Position numbers and translations under genes: made by a program. Shown piece by piece: positions 33,950 to 45,420 of a DNA stretch of 64,000 nt. Source of the stretch: Gracilaria vermiculophylla (Eukaryota; Rhodophyta; Florideophyceae; Gracilariales; Gracilariaceae). Location of the stretch: contig JAHNZQ020000010.1 of the NCBI GenBank assembly GCA_019155205.2, positions 1,040,036 through 1,104,035 of the forward strand, given 5' to 3'. How positions within the stretch are numbered: the stretch's first letter is position 1; each line of letters begins with the position of its first letter. Under the pieces are notes generated by a model. That model was given only the letters and a program-made list of their open reading frames with translations. It was not told the DNA's origin and made no database searches.

Positions 33950-35412
33950 GCAGAGTATTGCATTGATCGCATGGTAGAGAAAATGGGTAGAGCGAGACAG
34001 ACGATCATACAGCTTACCTGAATTCAACGATAAAGTCTATCAAACCCAGGGATAAGTTTACTCATACAGTACGCGTTAATTCAAAGGGGCGGTTGAACAA
34101 CACGATCATGCTACATGAAGGAAAAGAATATGAGATGACAAAAACGACATAACAGATAAAAAACTCATTTCGAGCCTTTTTTTGCTGGATTCAAGGAAAA
34201 GTCAACATTGTGGACTTGCCCTCAAATTATGAACCAGCAACGAGCCTAATCTGGAATCCAATATGAGAAACCGGATTGCTGAAGCTTCCCGATCATATAA
34301 CCCTCTGTCTTAATGGTGAACGCTGGAAACAATAGTTGCAAAAAATAGCTTGCGGCATCTGGGGGGGGTGGGGGGGGGGTAGGTTGTGTGAGATACACAT
34401 CGAATAAACGCAGACTTTGTATTGCCTTACACATTGATGATTCAAGAATGCCATGCTCTAATTATAAAGAATTGTATTGCATAATACAATGATGAATGGG
34501 AGCAAACACCCGAATGTGATTTTCAGTAAGGACGACCTCGCTCAAATTCATAGCAGAATGACATTAGGAGATCCGGCCGGTGGCTCAAGGTAAACGGTAG
34601 AACGGCAGTGGAGAGAAAGAACGACGCAGCTCAGCTTTGTACTGAAAAAGCCTTCGTATGTTTTGTACATCTGCGACAACATCCTCGCCACATGTCCGAC
34701 AACACCACAAATCCCTTTATAGCTGCACAACAAGATTTTAAGAGGTTAGGTTGTTCACATCTTGTTGTTTCGTTTTTAAGAATCACTACAATTCAATATG
34801 TGTAAAGTATATGCAGCAATATTTGAATGTCAACTATGGTGAATCAGATTTCTTTGCCGACTACGATTTCTCTGCACATATTCTAAAAACCGGTTTTGGA
34901 GTTTCCTGACGAGATGGGTACTTGATATATTGACCTGAAAGCTCCGAGCCACGAAGACGCTCAAGCAGGAGACATTGACAGTGTTCAACTTAGTCGAGGT
35001 ACAGTTTTGTATGTAATTGAAAAATACTTGCCTACATGATGGAAATTTCTTATTGTTTTTGTAACATTTGTATGTATGTCTTTTATGCTAAAACTCACAT
35101 ACGCCAATATCTTTGCTTGTGCAAGAACATAATAAATCTGAATCTCATTATCCTCTGAATGAGCTATAAAATACGGTTCCCAGAATTTCCGCTACACCGA
35201 GAAATATTGAAACGTGTTTGATACCAGGTTAGGTACAATTGTGCATTGATAAACTATTCTGATATAGTTCACAGAAAAAGCATAAACGTTAATCAGCAGA
35301 AAGAAGCTGAAAACAAATATTTATTGTAAAAAAGACACATGCTAATGTCCCTTACTCATTATATTGCCATTAATGTGCGAAGGAGTGTGACAAGTGGCCC
35401 ACTCCCATTTGC
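33950..35412. other. AT-rich intergenic DNA, no gene seen
   Basis: Only short shadow ORFs. A G-rich run (GGGGGGGTGGGGGGGGGGT) is at about 34,360-34,380. No repeats with partners were seen. Confidence 0.5.
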
Positions 35413-36204
35413 TCAAAGAGACACAATATCGATCAAACCCTGCGTGGATGGAACCAATTTTCCAACCGGAGTAGCAGCGACTACATCACTTCCACTTTTA
35501 GATACAACGGTGAGCGTTTTTCCCTCCTGAGTCTCAACGCGTGCGATTCGAATGAAGGCAAACACAGTTGTGGGAATGAAACTAGTACCATAGGCAGTGA
35601 TTTCTCCGCTGATCTGAAGGCGTAGTACCTGGATGTTTGAAAGAATCTTTTTCCCAACTCGAGCTTGTTTGTTGTATTTCACCCGCTTCTTGAACGCTGC
35701 CTCCATGTCCTCCCGAATAGTACCATGCTTGACTAAATCAATACCCAGCCACTACAGAAAAGGTACTTTAAGATTCCTTTGGTATTCGTCTCGAAGATTT
35801 TTTTATTCAGCTTGTTTGGAGACAACGAGTGACTTAACAAATTCGCCATCAAGATTTACCATTTGCCCACTTAGAATGCGTCAATCAAAACGCGAAATCT
35901 GAGATTTGCACTTGTCCCTCGTTGAACCGTGAGTCCAGTTTCTGTTGTACGAGCAAATCCCGAAATCGTGTTGTTCACTGCAAAAAAATCTTTCTCCTCC
36001 TCTTGACGGGCGATTGGAAGAATTAAAGTGAGTTTTCGACATCCAAGAGCGATAGATCAATAAATGAGATGGAGCTTGGAAGGGTCGTGTAGAACACAAT
36101 ACCAAAGAACGAGAGAAGATAGACCACGATGAAAAATTGACATTCCGGTCATTGCTTCGCCGAAAAATCGATACATCGATACATAAGAGATAGTTGACTT
36201 TCAA
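35413..36204 (-). pseudogene. Unidentified pseudogene
   Basis: A protein-like - strand sequence runs through several frames. Near 36,080 a hydrophobic stretch reads LSFFGIVFYTTLPSSISF. Then ARQEEEKDFFAVNNTISGFA and RTTETGLTVQRGTSANLRFR occur in one frame, and QMVNLDGEFVKSLVVSKQAE in the next. The last 97 codons (35,706-35,413) are open, with VKYNKQARVGKKILSNIQVL, TTVFAFIRIARVETQEGKTL and a stop. At least two stops and two frameshifts are present. The composition suggests a former membrane or secreted protein of a family I do not know. Confidence 0.45.
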
Positions 36205-37067
36205 AGAAAAGAGTGATGGGGGGCAACTGATCTGTGAATCAGAGACTATCCAATGCAGCTGCTACGCCAGCTTACATAGAGACATGAAAGAAAGAGAGCA
36301 GTAAAAACGACATAATTCAGCATGTTTTGTTTTGCAAAAGTACACCCGCTTTTCTTTTCCATTGGCTTCTGAAAACATGGTACATACAATATACGAATTG
36401 TGGTATCATGTGGGAGTACATACAATCCCTGAAAGTTTTTCTTTCTTGGGAGCGTCCAAAAAGTGGTGCAACAGGGCAGTCTTTATGTCATTTAAGCAGA
36501 AAAGTAGCCCCAATACGTAGTGTGATCATAAGGATGGATTCTCTGCGGTGATGAAACATGCACAGAATTAGAAGAAACGTCTATATTGAATAACTCTCAT
36601 GATCCCGTCAGATATATTTCATGAATTCATTTTGTTGAACGTGCCTAGCTACCCACTCAACATCAAATTTTTATTTGAATCAGGCGCAAGTACAACACTC
36701 CGTTGTCAGATAAAAGTCTCTTGCGGAGCGGGAAGAGCTTATTATATCTCGAAAATGGAGTGAAAGAGGCGGAGGACAAATCGTTAAAAATTTCCGGACG
36801 AACAGGATCAATGAACAAGAAATCTTCCCAACATTGTGCTTTTCGGCGGGCCATCATATTTAAATGCAGACCTCTCGGCTTTTTTTTGTAAATGCTGCGC
36901 TGCGATCAGTGGTCCAGGTTGGGTAGTGGCCCAACATGTTATTCCACGTGCCGCGTGCATCGTGCTCTCCGTTGCAGCAGACGCAGGGTCTTTTTAACAA
37001 AATTTGGAAATAAACCCAGGACAATCAGTTGGGCAGATTCGGCGCTCCTGCAATGGTTCGCTGTACA
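36205..37067. other. Intergenic DNA, no gene seen
   Basis: A short + frame at 36,703-36,891 (62 codons) is open but unrecognised and may be chance. Nothing else stands out. Confidence 0.45.
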
Positions 37068-38358
37068 TACAGTGCGTTTCAAAAGTATAGGACAGTGCAA
37101 AAGCGCGCCAAAATATGGATTTTTGCCTACTGTAGCCACCCCCCTTCGTTAAAACCGTCAAAAACGCGTTTCAAAAGTATAGGACATTTCCAACTCGCGC
37201 GTGATTATTTCCACATCATGTTGCTTTCTTTCCTCAAAAAGGCATATGATCTTATAAAGTAAAAGCTTACGACACAATGCTTTAAATAGTACCTTAGATC
37301 TAGGCCATTGTTCTCATTTTTATACCAGTTTATTCAATATTTACTGTAATATAAACATAAAGTTTTATTGATAGCTCAATAATGCTTAGCTAAAACAATG
37401 AGTATAACGTTTTGCAAGAATAGTATCTTGACGATGTGTTATGCACTAAAACAACCCATGAAAAGAACGAATCGTTTACAAAAAATGAATAAAATGGTAA
37501 TGAAAAACGCTTCAAAGTTCTTTCGGTTTATAAAACTGAACATCGTTTTATTTTGAAAGCTGCAAATAAACAAATAATGGTGCCTTAGTATGCAATGAGC
37601 ACTGAAAAAGAAGTCAGCTGCAAAAAGAATGCATTTGAAAATGAGTAAAAATTTGATTAAGATGAACAACAGTGTTTTACATATTGTTGTCATAAGCAAA
37701 AAACATCAAATAATACTTGAACATAGATAAGTTTTATTAAAGCTCATATTATGCTATGTACTGGATTCTAGATGAAAAGATTTACATATGAAGCCTTTTC
37801 AGTAAGCACTACAGACTTGAGAAGGCTTTTATATGCTTTAACACAACGTTTTATAAAATTTTACATATCTTTCCAGAAATGTAAACTGGGTTTTCACCAA
37901 GATAGCGCCGCAGTTTAGTAGTCTACAGCAATGGAAATCGTTCTTCGCTTGCTATAGACTAATGCCACGCAATTACTCACGCAATAGATTTACTTTAACC
38001 CTCTTGAAAACGAATAATCTGTACTCGTTAGAATGATTTATGGCCATTACAGGCCATTCAGAACAGGTTTTGATGAAAAGAAAAGTATTGGAAATAGCGC
38101 GAAAACTATGAATATTATAATTATGAGACGTTAGAAAAACGCGATGCAAAAGCGTTGAATTAGTATTATTTGGTACACAAAAGCGAAAATCATCTACTGA
38201 AGAAGGCAAAATGAAGGTTGAAAGGGAAATGTCCTATGATTTTGAAACGGTTTTTAAACTTGAAGTTTTTTGAAAACTAATTTTGGTTGCACTACAGTAC
38301 TAAAAACGATGATATGCATCAAAATGCCAGGTGTCCTATACTTTTGAAACAGACTTTA
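37068..38358. mobile_element. Tc1/mariner-type element with IR/DR ends, no intact transposase
   Basis: The outer ends are 27-base inverted repeats matching at 24 positions, starting TACAGTGCGTTTCAAAAGTA (left) and, reverse-complemented, TAAAGTCTGTTTCAAAAGTA (right). Each end has a second copy of the core further in: 37,160-37,191 (CGTTTCAAAAGTATAGGACA) and, inverted, 38,223-38,255 (CGTTTCAAAATCATAGGACA). This gives the IR/DR layout known from Sleeping Beauty-like Tc1 elements. Both ends carry the target TA. The 1,291-base length is typical of Tc1, but no DDE motif is recognisable inside. Confidence 0.82.
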
Positions 38359-39107
38359 TCACACAAGTTTTGCAAAAAAATGGATTGTAACAAGGTCAAT
38401 GCAGTTAAAACGCAAGCTTGAAGACCTTACCCAGCCAAATGTACATGAACACAATTCAGAAAGTCAAGCAGCAATAAACCAATCCAAATTGGAAAAAGAA
38501 GATTCGTGGATTAAATCAAATTTGTTTCGCAAATGAATGCAAGAACATTTTTTTCTTCTTATATTCGCCGATTAGAATTTTAAGCAATACCTGTACAAAA
38601 ACTCTTCATTGCAGTATACAGTTTATATAAACGATTTGTCTTCGAAAGCATTGAAAATATCCTCCTGAGAAGACAGCGTCTCTGACTAATAATGATGCAG
38701 ACATACTCGTGTGAATGGTTGTAAATACGTTAACTATATTCGTATGACAACAATATACATAGTGAACCATGTGAGCTTCAACAGAGCTTCATTGCGTTAA
38801 ACTCGAAAGCATATTTCTTATTTCAAATGCTGGCTACGTGACAATGCTTTTTGACGTTCATGCATTCTTGAAATAATGACATGCAAAATGTGATGGAATT
38901 TATCAGTGTTCTGTTCTGCTTTTCCAGGTTTTATCCAGGAATGATTTGCTTCGTGGAAACAAATGAATGAAACATTGTTTGTACTACGAGCAAAGAGTAC
39001 TTAAAGGAATCTCGAATTTTAAGTTGCCCTTCCTCCAGCATCTAAATGCTTTCGAATTCGCCGCTTACAATCCTGAAGTAATCCCAATCTGAAGTGGTAC
39101 TACCGGC
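38359..39107. other. Upstream region of the secreted-protein gene
   Basis: AT-rich, with no ORF and no clear TATA box or repeat. It presumably holds the promoter of the gene at 39,108. Confidence 0.4.
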
Positions 39108-39818
39108 ATGATTGCGTTTAAGACATTTCTTACCTTTTCGGTTCTTCTGATATCAATTAATTGTGCTACTGGCACTCCGCTTGAAACTGAAGAGGGAAAC
39201 TTTTTCAAAAGAGACATCTTAGTTACGGAAACTATTCGAAATGCAAACCCTGTAATTCGTGACCGTTCGAATGATGGTGATTCTTTTTTTCCGTTCAACC
39301 AAAGTTTCGTCGGGTTGGCATTCGTTGGCCAAGTGGGTGGCAGACGCTGGCCCGTTTACGCTCGGGTTGAAGTCGAAGAGTCAGCTCTGGCGTACTACCC
39401 AAGATACTACTCCCATGTGCCCGGTGGATTCTTGCATCCCAATTGTTATCCTTCTGTTCAACTGCTTTTCAATCAAGATATGAATTTGTTGAAGGTAGTC
39501 AACTACACGAAAAATTCACCTGGATGTGATTGTAAACCTGTTTTCCACTTTGATAAGTTCGATTGCAGTTTCCCTCACGAAGTGTATATACCTGATGGAC
39601 CTACCAAATACAAATTTCAATATAATATCAAAAAGATATTCTATATGCTTTCAATGCTGAATGAACGTGGATTCAAGCGCCGTCACTGTCCCGATGGAGG
39701 TTGGGGATCTGCAACAAGTTTGCCTGACACAAATGAAATCTTTGAGTACATATATAGAGTTGGTAGATCATTAGGATTTCGCGTCGATGACCTTGTTAAC
39801 TCAACACGCCCAAATTGA
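39108..39818 (+). CDS. Small secreted protein of unknown function
   Basis: The intact intronless ORF encodes 236 residues. Residues 1-22 (MIAFKTFLTFSVLLISINCA...) form a signal peptide, so the product should enter the secretory pathway. A dibasic KR at 34-35 could be a pro-peptide cleavage site. After the signal there are five cysteines (113, 140, 142, 153, 194) and three N-glycosylation sequons (N64, N132, N231). There is no membrane span and no recognised domain. The middle is rich in aromatics (YYPRYYSHVPGGFLHPNCYP). The ATG at 39,108 is the first in frame and gives a textbook signal peptide. It is the only apparently intact gene in about 30 kb of transposons and AT-rich DNA, so it may be lineage-specific. 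Confidence 0.75.
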   Translation: MIAFKTFLTFSVLLISINCATGTPLETEEGNFFKRDILVTETIRNANPVIRDRSNDGDSFFPFNQSFVGLAFVGQVGGRRWPVYARVEVEESALAYYPRYYSHVPGGFLHPNCYPSVQLLFNQDMNLLKVVNYTKNSPGCDCKPVFHFDKFDCSFPHEVYIPDGPTKYKFQYNIKKIFYMLSMLNERGFKRRHCPDGGWGSATSLPDTNEIFEYIYRVGRSLGFRVDDLVNSTRPN

Positions 39819-40036
39819 TTTTAAGCACAATGGATTGGTTGAATAGAGCTTTTCTTGTGGTGATTCAGTTCAGTACTGCTACAATAATGAAAAGAATCGA
39901 ACGTTCATTTGCTGTCTATGGCTGCTTGAAAAGAAAACCAATAAAAAAAGAATGAATATCCGCAAAATAATTATTTAGTTCAATCCAAAAGAAGTCGTCT
40001 CAACTCAAGCGTACTGCAGTACATACTTTTCTTGAG

Positions 40037-40067
<31 letters not shown>

Positions 40068-41627
40068 CTTTCCCCCCATCCGCTCTCCCTTGCCCTAAAA
40101 ATCCTCCTTGTCCACCCTTTTCTGACATGATGATGTGAAAAACACAAATCACCAAGCTCTGCATTCCTGATGAACAGAAGGCTGTAAGAGAGGTCGAGAC
40201 CAAAAAAAGGAAGTGTTCACTTCTGAGTTTTGCTTTTCACAATCACTGTGTTAGAGATTCATTGACCTCAAAATGTTCACAAACCCCAAGGCGCCACGAG
40301 CTGAATGGTTTTGGTTGAGCTCGTTTGAAGTTTGTACAAAAAGTAAATTTTTAGCATGATTGAGAGTATTTGAGAAGCGCATTTGTTGAAATGGTGGTGC
40401 GGTATGAATTCTCGTTAACGAAGTGGAAAATGGCATATACGAAATTCGACAAATTTCTCCTCAGAAACGCATTTTCTCGGCTGCTTCTCGGCTAAGATTT
40501 TGCCGAAAGTTTTCGCGCATCCTGCAAAATGAAAAACTGGAAATTTATAGTCAAAATATATGAGGCCACCATTGCTGGGCGGTCTACAACAAAATCTAGA
40601 AAACAAGCTGTCGCAAAGTCTGTCGAAATGAAAAGAACAGATGGCATTTTGATTCAAATCACCGTTTTTTGTAGTGTCGTACTGCAGAAACCAGATTTGG
40701 AGGCTAGGGGCTTAAAAGGGTCATCATCTCTTCTCTAATACCTGAAATTTGGTTATTTTTGCAGAATTATACTTTTGCAACGGCTTAGCATCCAAAACAT
40801 CTAAAACTCGATATTTTGATAGTACTTCCAACAATTTTCAGTACATGTTTTATAATCAATAACCGTATTAAACTGCCTGCCGTACACATAAACGATCAAA
40901 GTCAGCAGGTTACCAACACTTTCGATGGGATATAAATTTGACGACTACTCTTGCTGCTGTATTGTCTCAATTTCAGCGCACAAACCCCAGATAAAGTGTG
41001 TAAAAAATGAATCTCCAAAAAACGTTTTTCTTCGTTCAAAGTGGCTCGATAAAAATATTTAAAATATTTGGAGAAAGTGTGCAAAATAGTTATACAATAG
41101 CCACAAAAAAAACTTTTTATGCGCTTTGCTCACAGAACACAAATATTTTGCTTATCTTAATCTTATGATAAAGTTCTTGACGGTTTTTTTTAAGGCTTTA
41201 AAACAGGTTGAATCAAGTAAAACTATTCTTTTTCTGAAACGAGACTATCATACAACGGTGAAAGTTTATACTGGCTTTTTATTTAACGTTTTTCTAAAAC
41301 AGACTTTAACCAACCAGTTGTTGATCATATCTGATCTGCAACCTTAAGCATCGTTACGAGAACAGAACGATACAGTTTGCTAATATAGTCTTTCTGAATA
41401 TTTGACCATGCAACCCCGATGGCTTCAGGTAAGTTTTATTTATTATTAAATTTTCCGTTACTTGTGTACATGGTTCTTGCCAGAATTCCCCCATTGTTCG
41501 CGATAAATTTTAAATCCAGGCTTTCTGCGATCCAATTTTAAACTGTCAGGAATTTTCCAGAAGTTTTAATTTCTAGTCTATTCAACCTATGCGAAAAAAC
41601 TCCCCAAACACGATAACTTGCCTGAGT
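39819..41627. other. AT-rich intergenic DNA with a C28 tract
   Basis: No gene seen. A run of 28 C lies at 40,037-40,064. Near 41,270-41,310 TTTTTCTAAAACAGACTTTA resembles the right end of the Tc1-type element at 38,340-38,358 and may be a relic. Confidence 0.5.
40037..40064. repeat. C28 homopolymer
   Basis: A run of 28 cytosines followed by further C-rich sequence. Its length in the assembly may be inexact. Confidence 0.95.
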
Positions 41628-42238
41628 TGTGGTACCTTCAGATCTCCTTTCGAGTTCGTAGCGCACAACGTCCGTTAGGAGTTTTTGATGGCTCCAAACG
41701 TGATGTTTTCAGGCGTCTGTGTCCAGTACCATTCGGCCATTCGGCCTCGGGAGAACCAAGATCGGTGGCTTTATTAGGCTCATCTTCAAGGTGCGGAATG
41801 CTTCGAACTGTTTTTCTCTCAAGGGGGCCCATTCCGTCGCTGTCTTTCTCGAACAGACAATTTAACGGCACCGCAGGACGGGAGAAAATCGGACCAAACC
41901 TTCAAAAGATATTACACAATCCCAGGAAGGATCGGAGTTCAGTCTGGTTTTTGGGAGGTTCAGCTTCCTTGTTGGCGCCTTGAGTCTTTTTGGAAACCAG
42001 TAGGCGGCCCGAAAGCACAACCGTCCCCAATAAATCCACCGAGGACTTAAAAAAGAAACACTTCCCCAGCTTCAAAATGCGTCCAGCGTCGTTCAGGAGT
42101 GTGAGCCCATGTTTAACATGCATAAACTGCTCCTCTACGCTGCGGGAGTATATAATGACATCGATAATATACACTAGGGCGTACGGCCATTTCATCTTCG
42201 AGATTATTATGTCCACAGCTCATTGGAACGTAGCGGAT
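41628..42238 (-). pseudogene. Gypsy-1 copy D fragment: LTR tip joined to RT-RNase H
   Basis: The first 77 bases (41,628-41,704) match the 3' tip of the Gypsy-1 LTR in - orientation (TGTGGTACC...CACAACGTCCGTTAGGAG). The rest matches RT and RNase H of copies A and B on the - strand: WPYALVYIIDVIIYSRSVEE (YIDD changed to YIID), then KNQTELRSFLGLCNIF. The part between RNase H and the LTR tip is deleted. At 42,239 it is cut by the LTR of copy B, so copy B seems to have inserted into this older copy. Confidence 0.8.
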
Positions 42239-42790
42239 TGTGGTACTGTCAGCCCACCTCTCGAGGTAGTAAAGCACAACGTCCGTTAGAAGTTTTTGTT
42301 GACTCCAAAGGCGCGTGTTCCTAAAGGTGGTCTCCGGTATCCGCTGTCGCGAGCCGGGGGAATTCTTAAAAGGGATCCGCAAACACCAAGTGGACGGGAG
42401 GTTCACTGGGCGGACAATGCTACTACAGGCGCTGCAATGATGCGACCTGGGGATCCGCGGCTTAAAAACCTGAGATGATCGACGAGAGACTCCAGCCGGG
42501 AAAGTAGATGAAGACTCAAGGGTGCTTGTCTTCACTTCCCCAGAGGTAGGGCTCAACCGGCAGATTAAGTATCAAGCCGGGAGCCCGCCTCGGCAGGTCT
42601 CGCTACTGTGCTAACTACCTGCATAAATTATCTAAAATAAATAATAATTCTACCGTACCTCAAGGATACTGTAGCGCACGCAAACGAGATTATGCACCAC
42701 GTGGCCCACCTGATAAATTACGTACCCTCCTTATGAATATTATACCTTAAGGCCAAACCACCCTCTTTCCGTAGTAACCACTGTACTACA
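42239..42790 (-). repeat. 3' LTR of Gypsy-1 copy B (complete)
   Basis: 552 bases; on the - strand it starts TGTAGTACAGTGG right after the polypurine tract AAGAAAGGGGGTA (42,803-42,791) and ends AGTACCACA. It matches 11,928-12,482 throughout. Confidence 0.9.
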
Positions 42791-43509
42791 TACCCCCTTT
42801 CTTAAATTGAACCACGTCTTCGAGGTGCATCTTCCGCTTTCTGGATCTCCGGGGTGGCTCCTATCAGTGTTGCGGCACGTGCGGCCTCCGGCAGTATGCC
42901 CGTTCTCTCCTTCAGGCGTTCCTTTTCATTTCCATACTCCTGCGCGGCGTATTGCCGCGGGCTCGCGTTTCACTCCTTGCGGCGTTCGTGGGCTCAGGTT
43001 CTCCTTCTCCCGGCTGCATCCGCTCCTTCTTGGTGTCATCCTTCAGTGCTGCTGCGCCAGTCGGCTGCGCGAGTGCCCGCATCCTCCGGCCCACCTCGCG
43101 CGGTTCAAGCGCGCGACTTCCGTGGACGGAACTTGGGTCAGTCCCGCGAGGATACCGACCCCCTGGAGGTGTTAGCCACTCTGACTCCTCCGAGGTTACT
43201 CCATTTGGCAACACCCGCTTCTTCGCGTCCGCTCATCCTATCTCCGTGAAGGCGCCGGACTCATACGTTTCTCGCCTGCACCTCCGTCGTTCTCCGTTGG
43301 ATATGAGCGCGCGCCTCGCGATGGTGCTCCATAACTCGCCCGATGCCGGTCGCCCGGCTTCGCCTCGGATTCCACGGTGGCAGCTCGATACGGCTCCCTC
43401 CGCGGGGGTGCATATAGCTTCGAATCGATTCCCGAGTGGTGTCAGGTCTCTCTCCTCAGGTGCAACCACGCGTTGGGTCGCCAGTCACCCTGCTTCGTAC
43501 ACCTTCGGA

Positions 43510-45397
43510 ATGTCCTCTCCTACTCCGGCGCCGACATCCCCTTCCAATCCTGAGGTGTATCACACCTCGACCGGAGCACCGTTCCGTCCAGGAAAACACT
43601 TCGATCATCGCGCCACGCGGGTGTTCGTCCCGTTCCATGATAGACGCGTGAGTCTCCCGTGTCCCGTGGAGGATTACATTCACCATTTCGGGCCGTACCT
43701 GCAGACGATACGATTCCGCGCCGTCCTGAAGATTGCGTGGAGCGACCAGAAGCGGAACCACGTCGATGCATACCGCGCCCATTGGCTTCACACTCCAGTA
43801 CATGGTGACAATGCTCCAACCACGGTCGGACACTTCGACACTCCATACCTGAGGTGCGCTGAAGAACGGGAGATCCAGGCGCGACTCCAAGTCCTGCTCC
43901 ATAAGGAGAGCTGGCACCAGAGAGTGGGGCGAACGGGAAGCCTTGCCGATGAACGCTCCGCCCTTGCGGTGCTACCCTTCGATCCCCCATACGACCGCCT
44001 ATACTGACTGGCTCAATCGGAATCGATGGGGGACGCCCCTCGCGGACGAAACTCGCGTTCGCACCGCATTCGGGTACTTCTACGGATGGCATAACACGGA
44101 GTTCCATGATATGCCCTCCGGGCAACGTCCGAAGTACTACCTGAAGGTGAACGACTCCTGGAGGGACCATCGGGTTTCCCCGCATCTCTGTGTGGCGACT
44201 CCTATAACCTTCGCGTATCATACCTCTGAGGTTCTGGATCCACATGACTCCCTAGGACGGTTCGTCATGTTGGTCGCCTCGACGGATTCTGCGGTCGGCA
44301 CCCTGATGGCGTACCTCCAAGCGACGGACGAAGGCGTAACTTCCTATACCCGATGCCGCGACGGCCGCCTCTTCTGGGACTCGTCGTATCAGCCGACCGC
44401 CGGGCATTTGCTCCCCTTGTCGGCGTCCATCATACGGGTCCTGGGCTCCTTCGGTATCCATAACCTTGTTAAGGGCACCGCATGGAGCGAGTCCGAAGCG
44501 GAGACACTGTTGGATTACAACCTCCAGGTGGCGTGGAGTGACACACCGGGTTTCTTCTGGTACGACTACGGCGAGGACAAGTTTCACCCCATTGTGAGGA
44601 GTCCGAATGGAGACAATGACGGGCACGCATACCCTGCCTTTCCCCGTCTGTCGCCATCTCGGGTTCCTCAGGAGCCACGGCTTCGAGTACCCGACTACGA
44701 CCCTTTAATGGAGAGTCTGGCTTTTGATGCGCCAGGTCGGTTACCAGCTCCGTCCCAGGATATGGGCGCAGCTCCTGAGATGATACCTCCGCGACTCGCC
44801 ACGGAGCCGAGTGCTCCCGCATTGTTCGCCACCGTGTCTCTAATTGAAGAGGATGAGATTACTTTCGTCCCGGTACGTTCGGCCCCAGTGGTGCAACCCC
44901 GATTGTGGAGCGCCCCTACGCCGAGTACTCAGCCTCGCCTGCGGGGCGTTCCAGTTTCCTCACCACCTTCACCTCCGGTGTCACCGACTCCGCCCTTAGC
45001 GTTGCCGTCCTCCACTGCGGAACCCGCGGAATCCCTTCGGGGAGCTCCTGTCTCAGCTGGTCCGCCGTCTGCAGCTCCCTCCGCGGCGGCTGTTGCGCCG
45101 TCAACGGAGGTGGCCGCGTCGGGTGCACCGTCAGGAGGAGTTTCCGCTGGGGCTCTGGAGGCTGCCTTTCAGGAGTTGGTGCAGGCGTGCCTCGTGACAG
45201 GCCATCCTGCTCCGGCTTCTCCTGTGGAGGCTCTGCGCGAGGCGCGTGCTTGGGTCTTAGAGCTCCATAAGGCCCGGGCAGATCGAACCTCGATGGAGGC
45301 CCTCAAGGACAGCCTGGCGGAGTTCTTTGACAGCCAAGCGCTCACAGCAAAAGCGCGCCTCGAAGCGGAGTATTCGACGTGGTTCGGTAACCTGTAG
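43510..45397 (+). CDS. Gypsy-1B antisense ORF (aORF), about 628 codons with one frameshift
   Basis: This lies on the strand opposite gag-pol, in the 2.9 kb between chromodomain and 3' LTR. The ATG at 43,510 aligns with the ATG of copy A, and the stop TAG (45,395-45,397) aligns with that of copy A. One extra base near 44,005 shifts the frame; copy A has no such extra base. The N-terminal two thirds (to residue about 375) look globular: RPGKHFDHRATRVF, HFGPYLQTIRFRAV, GYFYGWHNTEFHDMPSGQR, GFFWYDYGEDKFHPIV. A Pro/Ala-rich linker follows (about 465-540), then a helical tail (EALREARAWVLELHKARAD, ending WFGNL). There is no signal peptide, membrane span or known motif. An upstream in-frame extension to 42,952 exists but is not conserved. 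Confidence 0.75.
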
Positions 45398-45414
45398 GTG
45401 ATAGGACCCAGACC

Positions 45415-45420
45415 AATAAA
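45415..45420 (+). terminator. Polyadenylation signal AATAAA after the aORF
   Basis: AATAAA lies 18 bases after the aORF stop on the same strand. This fits an independent transcript for the antisense ORF. Chance occurrence cannot be excluded. Confidence 0.5.

Noticed and set aside
40000..40203. A 67-codon - strand ORF across the C28 tract
   Set aside because: Its sequence is a glycine run produced by the homopolymer.
42952..43509. N-terminal extension of the antisense ORF by 186 codons
   Set aside because: The frame is open in copy B, but copy A shows no matching protein upstream of its aligned Met, so the extension is probably not coding.
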